A stretch of DNA of 44,855 nucleotides from Gammaproteobacteria bacterium (GTDB taxonomy: Bacteria > Pseudomonadota > Gammaproteobacteria > JAJPIJ01): assembly GCA_021324815.1 (NCBI GenBank), contig JAJPIJ010000015.1, positions 1 through 44,855 on the forward strand, written 5' to 3'. Under the pieces are notes generated by a model, which saw nothing but the letters and a program-made list of their open reading frames with translations, did no database searches and had not been told where the DNA came from. The position numbers were made by a program, and so were the translations under genes. Position 1 is the first letter of the stretch; each line of letters starts with the position of its first letter. Of this stretch, positions 17,499-25,950 are shown piece by piece.

Positions 17499-18236
17499 AT
17501 GCCCGCGCTTTTTCGCACCCTGTTCCCCGCCGCCGCCTGCGGCGCGCTGGTGCTGGCGGGGGCCTGGCTGGCGGATCGCCTCATCGGCCTGATCCTGCCG
17601 GGCGACCCCTGCCATGACTTGCTGATGTTCGTGACGGTGGGTTATTTCAGCGTCGTGTTCCTGGCGGCAATGCTCTATCTCGTGGGGCTGACGCTGAGGA
17701 TCACCCGGCCGCACCGGCGGCACCTGTTGCCGCGGCGGACGGCCACCCATGTGCTGGGCTGCGCCGCGTTGGGGTTCTCCGCGCTGACGCCGTTTATTGT
17801 GCTCCACGGTCCGCACAGCGGGGTCGCCTATGGTGAACGCGTGGCGGTGACGGAGGCCCTCGGGCGAACGGTGCTGCTTCAGCAGGCGCTGGCGGCATTT
17901 TGGCGCGCCCATGGCCGCTTCCCCGCCGATGTGCAGGAATTGGCCTGGGTCCCGCCGGATCAATCCACCGCCAGCTCAGTCCGCCGCATAGCGTTTGATG
18001 CGCTGGGCCACATCACCATAGAGTTCGCCAGCCGGCGCTACACGCACCTGGATGGACGGACCTTGGTGCTGCGCCCGCAATGGCAGGCCGGCCAGTGGCT
18101 GTGGAATTGCCAAGGCGGCAATCTCTCCGATGGGCAACGCCCTGTGATATGTCGGCGCCGCGCGGTTTGCCAGGAACTTTATACTGTTTTGAAGGGCGAG
18201 GGTTCGAAACCAACTGGAGAGGGAGAGGAAGAATAG
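17499..18236 (+). CDS. Polytopic membrane protein with pilin-like C-terminal domain
   Basis: A 245-residue protein. Three hydrophobic segments lie at about 8-33, 41-66 and 84-103. The rest (about 113-230) resembles the globular part of type IV pilins. TVLLQQALAAFWRAHGRFPAD resembles the pilin helix end. Later come FDALGHITIEFA, RTLVLRPQWQAGQWLWNCQGG and two more Cys, as in the C-terminal beta-sheet and disulfide loop of PilA. There is no prepilin peptidase site, so it would stay in the membrane rather than join a fibre. The start ATG gives an N-terminal membrane helix; GAAGG lies 12 bases before it, which is long spacing. Its function is unknown; the assignment of the domain is by eye. Confidence 0.65.
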   Translation: MPALFRTLFPAAACGALVLAGAWLADRLIGLILPGDPCHDLLMFVTVGYFSVVFLAAMLYLVGLTLRITRPHRRHLLPRRTATHVLGCAALGFSALTPFIVLHGPHSGVAYGERVAVTEALGRTVLLQQALAAFWRAHGRFPADVQELAWVPPDQSTASSVRRIAFDALGHITIEFASRRYTHLDGRTLVLRPQWQAGQWLWNCQGGNLSDGQRPVICRRRAVCQELYTVLKGEGSKPTGEGEEE

Positions 18237-18398
18237 CAGGCGGGGCGGTCATCCTGGCTGATAAAAACCACAGGAGTGGTTTCATATAACCCCTGCCAGT
18301 TTGAACAGGAGGCTTGAGGCAGAAAATTCAAATCACAAAAGTTTTATAACGTTTTGTTTAAAAAGGGTATTTATTTTATTCAGTTAAAAAGCGTTATG

Positions 18399-18414
18399 TG
18401 GCACGAGTTCTGCT
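18399..18414 (+). promoter_or_regulatory. Sigma-54 promoter upstream of pqqA
   Basis: TGGCACGAGTTCTGCT matches the -24/-12 consensus TGGCACG-N4-TTGCW at all but one base. GG (18400-18401) and GC (18412-18413) are separated by exactly ten bases. Transcription would begin near 18425, about 45 bases before the pqqA start codon. A palindrome CTAGAC-ATG-GTCTAG (18413-18427) covers the -12 to +1 area. Expression would need an enhancer-binding activator. Confidence 0.75.
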
Positions 18415-18468
18415 AGACATGGTCTAGAAGTTTTTTACCACTCATACACAAACGACTTGGAGGTTAAC

Positions 18469-18543
18469 ATGACTTGGGAAACTCCCGCATTCAGCGATGT
18501 ACGTTTCGGCTTTGAAGTCACGATGTACATCAGCAACCGTTAA
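18469..18543 (+). CDS. pqqA: PQQ precursor peptide PqqA (orphan)
   Basis: A 24-residue peptide, MTWETPAFSDVRFGFEVTMY followed by ISNR and TAA. It has the PqqA pattern W-x2-P-x3-D-x-R-x-GFEVTMY-x3-R. Glu16 and Tyr20 are the residues that PqqE cross-links and that become the PQQ skeleton. The start has an ideal ribosome-binding site (TTGGAGG, five bases from the ATG). A sigma-54 promoter lies upstream and a strong terminator 27 bases downstream, so it forms a one-gene transcript. No pqqB, C, D or E is in the window; these must be elsewhere in the genome if the peptide is matured. Short genes of this size are missed by usual gene callers. Identification by sequence is strong; activity is inferred. 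Confidence 0.93.
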   Translation: MTWETPAFSDVRFGFEVTMYISNR

Positions 18544-18569
18544 TTCAAAACGGTTCAAGTAATACGACG

Positions 18570-18599
18570 AAGGGGCCAACCGGCCCCTTTCGTTTTTTT
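18570..18599 (+). terminator. Intrinsic terminator after pqqA
   Basis: Eight-base-pair stem AAGGGGCC/GGCCCCTT (18570-18577/18582-18589) with loop AACC, followed by TCGTTTTTTT. It separates pqqA from the convergent sthA. Confidence 0.92.
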
Positions 18600-18627
18600 A
18601 GGCGGCGTCCTCCAGCCACCCGCCCGG

Positions 18628-20013
18628 TCAGGAGGGGAAGCGGTTGTAGGCGTCCAGCGCGGCGACCTTGTAGGCCTCGGCGAGCGTGGGATAGTTGAAA
18701 ACCGTGTCGACGAAATAATCGAGCGTGCCGCCGAAACTGAGCACCGCCTGGCCAATGTGGATCAGTTCGGTGGCGCCCTCGCCGACGATGTGCACCCCCA
18801 GGAGTTTGCGATCGTCGATGCCAAAGATCAGTTTGAGCAACCCCTCCCGCAGGCCGAGGATCTGACCGCGCGAAGTCTCCCGGAAACGGGCGACGCCGAT
18901 TTCATGGCGGATGGCGGCCTTGACCACCTCTTCCTCGGATTTGCCGATCACGCTCATCTCCGGCACCGAGTAGATGCCGAACGGAAACAGATCGCAGCGG
19001 GCCGAGGTCGGCACGCCGAAGGCATGGCAGGCGGCATGGCGGCCCTGCTCCATGGAGGTGGAGGCGAGGCTGGGAAAGCCGATGACATCGCCGGCCGCGT
19101 AGATGTGCGGCACGCTGGTGCGGTAATGCTCGTCCACCTTGATGCGGCCGCGCTCATCGGGGGTGATGCCGGCGTTTTCTATCTTGAGCTCGTGGGTGAC
19201 GCCTTCGCGCCCGGCGGCGAACAGCGCCATCTCCGCGCGCACCTGTTTCCCGCTGGCCAGATGTAGCCGCACCTGACTGCCGAGGTCCTCTATCGAAACC
19301 ACCTTGTCGCCAAGACGGATGTTGACGTCGCGGTCGCGCAGGTGATGGATGAATTCATCGACAATCTCGCGATCCAGAAACTCCAGCATCTCCCTGCGGC
19401 CGTCGATCAGCGTCACTTCGATGTCGAGCGCGCTGAAGATGGAGGCGTACTCGACGCCGATGACCCCCGCGCCCACGACCACCATGCTGCGCGGCAGGGT
19501 CGTCAGGCGCATGATGTGGTCGCTGTCGAGGATGTTGGTGCCGTTGATGGGCGTGCCGGGCGGGTGCGCCGGCTTGGTGCCGGAGGCGATAAGGATGAAT
19601 TTGCCATGGTAATCCTTGATGCTGCCGTCGGGGTGCTCCACGCGCAGCGTGTGCGGATCGAGGAACTGCGCCGTGCCGACCAGCGAGGTGACGCCATTGC
19701 GGGCGAACTTGTGTTGCAGCACCTCGATCTCATGGCGGATGGTGATGTCCAGGCGCTGCATCAGATCCTCCGCCGTGATGCGCTGCTTGACGCGGTAGCT
19801 GCGGCCGTAAAAGCCGCGCTGCCGCCAGCCGGAGAGATAAAGCACGGCCTCGCGCAGCGTCTTGCTGGGGATGGTGCCCGCGTGCAGGCAGGTGCCGCCG
19901 ATGGCCGTGTGCCTCTCGATCACGGCCACGTTCATGCCGAGCTTGGCCGCCTGGATGGCCGCCCGCTGACCGGCCGGCCCGCTGCCGATGGCGATGTAGT
20001 CGAACTGCTCCAT
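18628..20013 (-). CDS. sthA: Soluble pyridine nucleotide transhydrogenase
   Basis: A 461-residue FAD flavoprotein that transfers hydride between NADPH and NAD+. It has the FAD-binding IGSGPAGQRAAIQAAKLG at the N-terminus, a second dinucleotide fold VVVGAGVIGVEYASIFSAL, and IYAAGDVIGFPSLAS. The redox-active disulfide of dihydrolipoamide dehydrogenase is broken: CLHAGTIPSK has Thr in place of the second Cys, which is typical of SthA. C-terminal dimerisation includes HIVGEGATELIHIGQAVL. The start MEQFDYIAIG has GGGGG four bases upstream. It is divergent from the moxR operon. Confidence 0.92.
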   Translation of the reverse strand: MEQFDYIAIGSGPAGQRAAIQAAKLGMNVAVIERHTAIGGTCLHAGTIPSKTLREAVLYLSGWRQRGFYGRSYRVKQRITAEDLMQRLDITIRHEIEVLQHKFARNGVTSLVGTAQFLDPHTLRVEHPDGSIKDYHGKFILIASGTKPAHPPGTPINGTNILDSDHIMRLTTLPRSMVVVGAGVIGVEYASIFSALDIEVTLIDGRREMLEFLDREIVDEFIHHLRDRDVNIRLGDKVVSIEDLGSQVRLHLASGKQVRAEMALFAAGREGVTHELKIENAGITPDERGRIKVDEHYRTSVPHIYAAGDVIGFPSLASTSMEQGRHAACHAFGVPTSARCDLFPFGIYSVPEMSVIGKSEEEVVKAAIRHEIGVARFRETSRGQILGLREGLLKLIFGIDDRKLLGVHIVGEGATELIHIGQAVLSFGGTLDYFVDTVFNYPTLAEAYKVAALDAYNRFPS

Positions 20014-20129
20014 GCCGCCCCCGTTTATCGTTGTTTTCAGGCAATTTAACAACAACGCCCTCGCGAGTACAGAACCGCTCGGCTATGCTTACAGTCACAT
20101 CATCCATGTCAAAACGCCGGGGAACCTCC

Positions 20130-21083
20130 ATGCCAGGGCCGCTGCAATCCGTCAAGACCGTCCATCCGGACGACCGCGCCGCCTTCGAAGCGGTGGTGGC
20201 CGCCGCCGCGCGGGTGATCGTCGGCAAGGATCATGAGCTTAAATTGTCGCTGGCCTGCCTGCTGGTGCGGGGCCACCTGCTGATCGAGGACCTGCCCGGC
20301 GTGGGCAAGACCACGCTGGCCCATGTGCTGGCCAGGACGCTGGGCTTGAGCTTCCAGCGCATACAGTTCACGAGCGACCTGCTGCCGGCGGACGTGGTCG
20401 GGGTGTCCGTCTATGAGAAGGACACCGGACACTTCAGCTTTCATCCCGGGCCGCTGTTCGCGCAGCTCATACTCGCCGATGAAGTGAACCGCGCCACGCC
20501 GCGCACGCAGAGCGCCCTGCTCGAGGCGATGCAGGAGCATCAGGTCACCGTGGACGGCAAAAGCCACGCCCTGCCGCAGCCCTTCTTCGTGGTGGCCACG
20601 CAAAATCCCTTTCATCAGATCGGCACCTTCCCGCTGCCGGAATCGCATCTGGATCGCTTTCTGATGCGCATCGAGCTGGGTTATCCGGACAACCGCGCCG
20701 AACGCGTGCTGCTCAAGGGCCGCGACCGCCGCGAGCTGCTGGAATCGGTGCATCCCGTGATCGGCCCCAAGCGGCTGATGGAGTTGCAGCAGCGGGCGGA
20801 GGAGGTGCATGTCAGCGATGCCTTGATCGATTACCTGCAGGACCTGCTCGATTTCAGCCGCCGGGCGCCCGCGTTCGCCGCCGGACTGTCGCCGCGCGCG
20901 GGCATCGGGCTGCGGCGCACCGCGCAGGCCTGGGCGCTGCTTTCCGGGCGCATGCACGTGCTGCCGGAGGACGTGCAGGTGGTCTTGACGCCCGTGGTCG
21001 GCCACCGTTTGCGCGGCAGCGACCGGGAAAGCACGCCGGCCGCCGTGGCCGAGCAATTGCTGCGCGCGGTGCCTGTTCCTTGA
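20130..21083 (+). CDS. MoxR-family AAA+ ATPase
   Basis: A 317-residue cytoplasmic AAA+ ATPase, thought to act as a chaperone in maturing partner complexes. Walker A is [12 protein letters not shown] (residues about 57-68), Walker B is [12 protein letters not shown], sensor 1 is [18 protein letters not shown], and the arginine-finger region is ESHLDRF. It begins the conserved trio MoxR-DUF58-transglutaminase. The start MPGPLQSV is taken because of GGGGAA shortly upstream; three earlier in-frame ATGs are possible. Confidence 0.93.
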   Translation: MPGPLQSVKTVHPDDRAAFEAVVAAAARVIVGKDHELKLSLACLLVRGHLLIEDLPGVGKTTLAHVLARTLGLSFQRIQFTSDLLPADVVGVSVYEKDTGHFSFHPGPLFAQLILADEVNRATPRTQSALLEAMQEHQVTVDGKSHALPQPFFVVATQNPFHQIGTFPLPESHLDRFLMRIELGYPDNRAERVLLKGRDRRELLESVHPVIGPKRLMELQQRAEEVHVSDALIDYLQDLLDFSRRAPAFAAGLSPRAGIGLRRTAQAWALLSGRMHVLPEDVQVVLTPVVGHRLRGSDRESTPAAVAEQLLRAVPVP

Positions 21084-21129
21084 TGCAAAAGCCCGGTCCC
21101 GGGATATTCGCGGCTTCGAAAATCGACTC

Positions 21130-22119
21130 ATGCGCGCACTGGCGGATTTCTGGGCGCGGATGCCGGGCAGTCCGGCGACGGACGCCGCCGTCGAACCGCT
21201 GACGCTGGATCGCAGGCACGTCTACATCTTCCCCAACCGCGCCGGCCGCCTTTATGCACTGATGCTGGGCGTGGTGCTGCTCGGCGCCATCAACTACAAC
21301 AACAGCCTCGGTTACGGATTCACCTTTCTGTACGCCAGCCTGTACGTGGTGGCGCTGCTGCACACCTACCGCAATCTGGTGGGGCTGCGTTACGGCGGCG
21401 GACGGTGCGCGCCGATTTTTGCGGGCGATATCGCCTCCTTCAGCCTGAGTCTCGACAATCGCGGCGGACCGCCGCGCTACGCCGTCGCCCTCAAGCCCGC
21501 GCCCGACGCGCAGCGCTGGTACACGGAGGATGAACAGGCGGCCCTGACGAGCGTCGATGTCCCCGCCGATGACACCACGGCGGTGCGGATCGACATTTCC
21601 GCGGCGCGGCGCGGCTGGCTGCCGCTCAATCGCGTGGAAATCCAGACACGCTTCCCGCTCGGTCTTTTCACCGCCTGGTCCTACTGGCGGCCGCCGCTGC
21701 GGGTCTTGGTATATCCGCGGCCGGCCGGCCCGCTGGCGCTGCCCGCAAGCGGCGCGGAATCGGACAGCGAGGAGGGCGGGCGCCAGCCCGGCACGGATGA
21801 TTTCGCCGGCTTTCGCGACTATCGCCTGGGCGACTCCCCGCGCCACATCGCCTGGAAGGCGCTGGCACGCGAACAGGGGCTGCACGTGAAGCGCTTCGCC
21901 GGCGGACGGACGGATGAAGTCATCCTGAGACTGGCTGATGCGGCACTGCTGCCCGATCTGGAACAGCGCCTGTCACAATTGTGCAAATGGGTGCTGATGG
22001 CCGAGGCGGCGGGTTTGAGTTATGGCCTGGAATTGCCGGGCAAATCCATTCCCGCCGGCCAGGGCACGGCCCACCGCGAGCAATGCCTGCGGGCGCTGGC
22101 GCTGTTCGGACAGCCATGA
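21130..22119 (+). CDS. DUF58-domain membrane protein
   Basis: A 329-residue protein with two N-terminal membrane segments (YALMLGVVLLGAINYNNSLGYG and FLYASLYVVALLH), followed by a beta-rich region. The DUF58 signature FAGFRDYRLGDSPRHIAWKA is at about residues 235-255. The family is the standard partner of MoxR ATPases and may carry a von Willebrand A-like fold. Function is unknown at the biochemical level. Its stop overlaps the start of the transglutaminase gene (ATGA). Confidence 0.9.
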   Translation: MRALADFWARMPGSPATDAAVEPLTLDRRHVYIFPNRAGRLYALMLGVVLLGAINYNNSLGYGFTFLYASLYVVALLHTYRNLVGLRYGGGRCAPIFAGDIASFSLSLDNRGGPPRYAVALKPAPDAQRWYTEDEQAALTSVDVPADDTTAVRIDISAARRGWLPLNRVEIQTRFPLGLFTAWSYWRPPLRVLVYPRPAGPLALPASGAESDSEEGGRQPGTDDFAGFRDYRLGDSPRHIAWKALAREQGLHVKRFAGGRTDEVILRLADAALLPDLEQRLSQLCKWVLMAEAAGLSYGLELPGKSIPAGQGTAHREQCLRALALFGQP

Positions 22120-24098
22120 AGCCGCCGCGCGCATCCCCGTCGTCGCCTGCGCTGACTCTGGAACGCATCGCCTGGCTGGTGGCGGCGCTGCTCGTCATCA
22201 TCCTGCCCCACGCGCTGCGGCAGCCCCCGTGGGTGATTACGGTATTTCTGGCACTCGCCGGCTGGCGGATTCTGGGATTCACGGGGCGCCTGCCGCTGCC
22301 CGACGCGCAACACCCGCCGCTGGCCCTGCTCAAGCAGGCGCTGGGCCTCCTGATTTTCGTGGTGGTCTACCTCGGCAATGATCGCACCCTGGGCCGCGAT
22401 GCCGGCGTCTCGCTGCTCATCATGCTGCTGGGATTGAAGGTGCTGGAGATGCAGCGGGTGCGGGAATACTACCTGGTGGCGATGCTGGGGTACTTCCTGG
22501 TCATCACGCATTTTTTCTATTCGCAAACGCTGCTGCTCGCGTGTTACCTGCTGGGCGGGGTAATGCTGCTCACCGCCAGCCTGATCGGTTTTCAGGATGC
22601 CCGCCGGGCGCTGCCGGCCCTCGGGCGGCTGTCGCTCGCAAGCCGGCTCATGGCCAACGCCCTGCCGCTGATGGTGCTGATGTTCTTTCTGTTTCCGCGC
22701 GCGGCGGGACCGTTGTGGAGCCTGCCCAAGGACGCCCATGCGGGCCTGTCGGGATTGAGCGAGGAGATGTCCCCGGGACTCATATCGCAGCTCGGACTGA
22801 ACGACAATCCGGCCTTTCGCGTCGAGTTCAAGGGGCCGGCGCCGGCGCCAAGCGAGCTGTACTGGCGCGGTCCGGTGCTGGCGCGCAGCAACGGGCAGAC
22901 CTGGAGCCGCGGTGTCACCGGCGACCTCGCGCCGCCGCCCATCCAGGGGCACGGCGCCCGCTACGAATACACCATCACGCTGGAGCCGCACAATCAACGC
23001 TGGCTGTTCGTGCTGGAGCAGCCCTCGGCGCTGCCCGCGGGCAGCCGGCTGACGCGCGATCTGCGCGTGCTCGTCCCGAATCCGGTGGTGCAACGGCTGC
23101 GCTACACGGCGCAATCCTACCTGCGCAGCGTCGTGACCGACTTCAACCCCCGGGAGATCGCCGAGGCGCTGGAACTGCCGCGTGGTTTCCACCCACGCGC
23201 CATCGAACTGGCAAGGCAGTGGCGCGGACAGTCGCAGGCCCCCATCGACGTCGTGCGGCGCGCGCTTGAATATTTCCGCAGCGAGCCGTTCTACTACACG
23301 CTGACGCCGCCGCTGCTGCAGGGCGACAGCGTCGATGAATTCCTGTTCGACACGCGCCGGGGATTCTGTGAACACTATGCCGCCGCGTTTACCATCCTTA
23401 TGCGCGCCGCCGGCATACCGGCGCGGGTGGTGACCGGCTATCAGGGCGGCGAGTACAACGCCATCGGTGGCTACCTGATCGTCCGCCAGCGCGACGCGCA
23501 CGCCTGGAGCGAGGTGTGGCTGGGCGACCGCGGTTGGGTGCGCGTGGATCCGACGGCGGCCGTGGCGCCGAACCGCATCGAACGCGGCATCGACCAGGTC
23601 CTGCCGGAGCCCATACTCGACATGCCCTTCGAGCTGCACAACGTCGCGGTGCGCCAGGTGTTGAAGCAGTTCCACGACGTCTGGGACACCGTCAACAACC
23701 GCTGGAACCAGTGGGTGCTGGGCTACAACGCGCGGCGCCAGACCGAGCTGATGTCCCAGTTCGGCTTCGAGCCGAATCTGGGCAATCTGGCGCTGACCTT
23801 CGTCATCGCCACCAGCGCGCTCGCGTTCTGCACCGCGCTGTGGCTGTTGCGACGGCAGACACGGCCGGACCCGGCGCGGGCGGCCTACGACCGTTTCTGC
23901 GCCAAGCTGGCGCGCCGCGGCGTGCGGCGCGCGCGCCACGAGGGGCCGCAGGATTACGCCCGGCGCGCGGCGGTGGCGCGGCCGCGGCAGGCGGGCTCGA
24001 TCCTCCGCATCTCGGATCTGTACATGCAGGCGAGATACGCCGGCGATCAGCGGGCGTTGCGCAACCTGCAGCAGGCGGTCCGTTCCTTCCGCGCCTGA
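22116..24098 (+). CDS. TgpA-type transmembrane transglutaminase-like protein
   Basis: A 660-residue inner-membrane protein. Residues 1-190 are a block of membrane helices (DUF3488-type). A periplasmic transglutaminase-like domain at about 370-490 has the catalytic triad Cys418 (RRGFCEHYA), His462 (RDAHAWSEV) and Asp478 (RVDPTAA). A membrane helix near 565-585 (LALTFVIATSALAFCTAL) and a cytoplasmic DUF4129-like tail follow. In Pseudomonas TgpA is essential, but its substrate is not established. It is the third gene of the MoxR operon and overlaps DUF58 by four bases. Confidence 0.9.
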   Translation: MKPPRASPSSPALTLERIAWLVAALLVIILPHALRQPPWVITVFLALAGWRILGFTGRLPLPDAQHPPLALLKQALGLLIFVVVYLGNDRTLGRDAGVSLLIMLLGLKVLEMQRVREYYLVAMLGYFLVITHFFYSQTLLLACYLLGGVMLLTASLIGFQDARRALPALGRLSLASRLMANALPLMVLMFFLFPRAAGPLWSLPKDAHAGLSGLSEEMSPGLISQLGLNDNPAFRVEFKGPAPAPSELYWRGPVLARSNGQTWSRGVTGDLAPPPIQGHGARYEYTITLEPHNQRWLFVLEQPSALPAGSRLTRDLRVLVPNPVVQRLRYTAQSYLRSVVTDFNPREIAEALELPRGFHPRAIELARQWRGQSQAPIDVVRRALEYFRSEPFYYTLTPPLLQGDSVDEFLFDTRRGFCEHYAAAFTILMRAAGIPARVVTGYQGGEYNAIGGYLIVRQRDAHAWSEVWLGDRGWVRVDPTAAVAPNRIERGIDQVLPEPILDMPFELHNVAVRQVLKQFHDVWDTVNNRWNQWVLGYNARRQTELMSQFGFEPNLGNLALTFVIATSALAFCTALWLLRRQTRPDPARAAYDRFCAKLARRGVRRARHEGPQDYARRAAVARPRQAGSILRISDLYMQARYAGDQRALRNLQQAVRSFRA

Positions 24099-24105
24099 AT
24101 CCGGC

Positions 24106-25881
24106 TCAGCGGTTGACGGCGGCGCCGCGGGCATCCGCCGCCACGCCTTCGACGGCCTGCAGCCGATGCAGGCGCGCATACACGCCGCCCTGCCCGAGCA
24201 GCGTGGCATGGGTGCCGGTCTCCACGATGCGGCCCTCGCTCAACACCACGATGCGGTCGGCGTTTTCGATCGTCGACAACCGGTGGGCGATGATGAGGCA
24301 GGTGCGGCCGCGGCGCAGCGTCTCCAGCGCCTCCTGGATGTGGCGCTCCGAGGCGGTGTCCAGCGCCGAGGTGGCCTCGTCCAGGATCAGGATCGGCGCG
24401 TTCTTGAGCAGGGCGCGGGCGATGGCCAGCCGCTGGCGCTGTCCGCCCGACAGCCGCATGCCGTTCTCGCCGATGAGCGTGTCCAGCCCCTGCGGCAGCG
24501 GCCGCACGAACTCCATGACCCGCGCCGCCTCGGCGGCGCGCACGACCTCGTCGTCGGAGGCACCGCGCAGCGCCCCGTAGGCGATGTTGTTGCGGATGGT
24601 GTCGTCGAACAGCACCACGTCCTGGCTGACCAGCGCGATCTGCGCGCGCAGCGAGGCCAGCGTGAATTCACGGATATCCATGCCGTCGATGGTCACGGCG
24701 CCCTGCTGCGGCTGGTAGAAGCGCGGCAGCAGGGCCGCCAGCGTGCTTTTGCCGCTGCCGGAGGCCCCGACGATGGCCACGGTCTCGCCGGGCGCGACGG
24801 TGAGGGACAGATCGCGCAGCGCCGACTCCTGGGTGTCATCGTAGGCGAAGCTCACGTGGTCAAAGCGGATCTCGCCACGCGGGCGCTCCAGCGCCCGGCG
24901 CCCGTGATCGGGTTCGGGGGGCTCGTCCATCAGCGCGAAGATGCTCTCGGACGCGGCCAGGCCGCGCTGCAGGCTTTCGTTGACGCCCACCACCCGGCGC
25001 ACCGGCGCCTGCAGCAGGGTCATGGCGGTGAAGAAGGACACGAATTCACCGGTGGTCATGAGCCTGGAGGCCGACAGCATCATGGCGGCGTATACCATCG
25101 CGGCGATGCCGCAGGAGATGATGAACAGGATCACCGGCTCGTTGATCGCCGCCGCCATGATGACCTTCATGCCATACTTGCGCGCGGCATCACTGGCCCG
25201 CTCGAAGCGCTCGGTTTCATAATCCTGGCCGCCGTACACGCGGATGACCTTGTGCGCCTTGATGGCCTCCTCGGCGACGTGCGCGATGTCACCCATCGAT
25301 CGCTGCACGCGCCGGCTCATGTCGCGCAGCCGCACGCTGATGCGCCGCACAACACGGACGATGATCGGCCCCAACAGGGCCACCACCAGGGTCAGCCGCC
25401 AGTGGAGGTAGATCATGTAGCCCAGCAGCGCCACGATGGAGAGGCTGTCCTTGACCCCCACCATCAGCACGCGTGTCACCGATTGCTGCACCTGGGCCAC
25501 GTCATAGGTCAGCCGCGACAGCAGTTCGCCGGCGCGGCTGCCGTCGTAGAAACGGGCGGGCAGGCGCACCAGGTTGCGGAACATGTCATTGCGCAGGTCG
25601 GTCATCACCCGCTGCGCCACCCAGTTGAGGGACACGGTGCTGACGTAATTGAGCGCCCCGCGCACCACGAACAGGAGGACGATGAGCAGGGGAAAAAGGA
25701 GCATGCGGCCCGAGGATCGGGTGAGGAAGCTGCCGTCCAGAAAGGGCTTGAGCAGCGCCGGCAGCACCGGATCGGTGGCGGCATAGATCACCATCGAACC
25801 GAGACAGAGCGCGAACACGCGCCAGTGCGGGCGGACGTAGCCGAGCAGCCTGGCATAGAGTTGCCGTGGGGAGGAGGTCAT
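24106..25881 (-). CDS. msbA: Lipid A flippase, ABC exporter MsbA
   Basis: A 591-residue half-transporter that flips core-lipid A across the inner membrane. Residues 1-330 carry six membrane helices. The nucleotide-binding domain has Walker A GASGSGKST (near residue 375), Q-loop ALVSQDVVLFDD, signature LSGGQRQRLAIARAL, Walker B ILILDEATSALD and the switch His in IIAHRLST. Length agrees with MsbA (about 580). It converges on tgpA with seven bases between the stops and diverges from the phosphoribulokinase gene. Confidence 0.93.
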   Translation of the reverse strand: MTSSPRQLYARLLGYVRPHWRVFALCLGSMVIYAATDPVLPALLKPFLDGSFLTRSSGRMLLFPLLIVLLFVVRGALNYVSTVSLNWVAQRVMTDLRNDMFRNLVRLPARFYDGSRAGELLSRLTYDVAQVQQSVTRVLMVGVKDSLSIVALLGYMIYLHWRLTLVVALLGPIIVRVVRRISVRLRDMSRRVQRSMGDIAHVAEEAIKAHKVIRVYGGQDYETERFERASDAARKYGMKVIMAAAINEPVILFIISCGIAAMVYAAMMLSASRLMTTGEFVSFFTAMTLLQAPVRRVVGVNESLQRGLAASESIFALMDEPPEPDHGRRALERPRGEIRFDHVSFAYDDTQESALRDLSLTVAPGETVAIVGASGSGKSTLAALLPRFYQPQQGAVTIDGMDIREFTLASLRAQIALVSQDVVLFDDTIRNNIAYGALRGASDDEVVRAAEAARVMEFVRPLPQGLDTLIGENGMRLSGGQRQRLAIARALLKNAPILILDEATSALDTASERHIQEALETLRRGRTCLIIAHRLSTIENADRIVVLSEGRIVETGTHATLLGQGGVYARLHRLQAVEGVAADARGAAVNR

Positions 25882-25950
25882 CGTGATCGCCGTCGCATGA
25901 CTTCGATTATCCTATACACTGACCCCGTTAAGAAACGGCACATCACCGGT

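Noticed and set aside
18195-18220. GGGTTCGAAACC resembles a tRNA T-loop
   Set aside because: No flanking 5-bp stem, anticodon arm or acceptor stem; it lies in the coding end of the pilin-like membrane protein.
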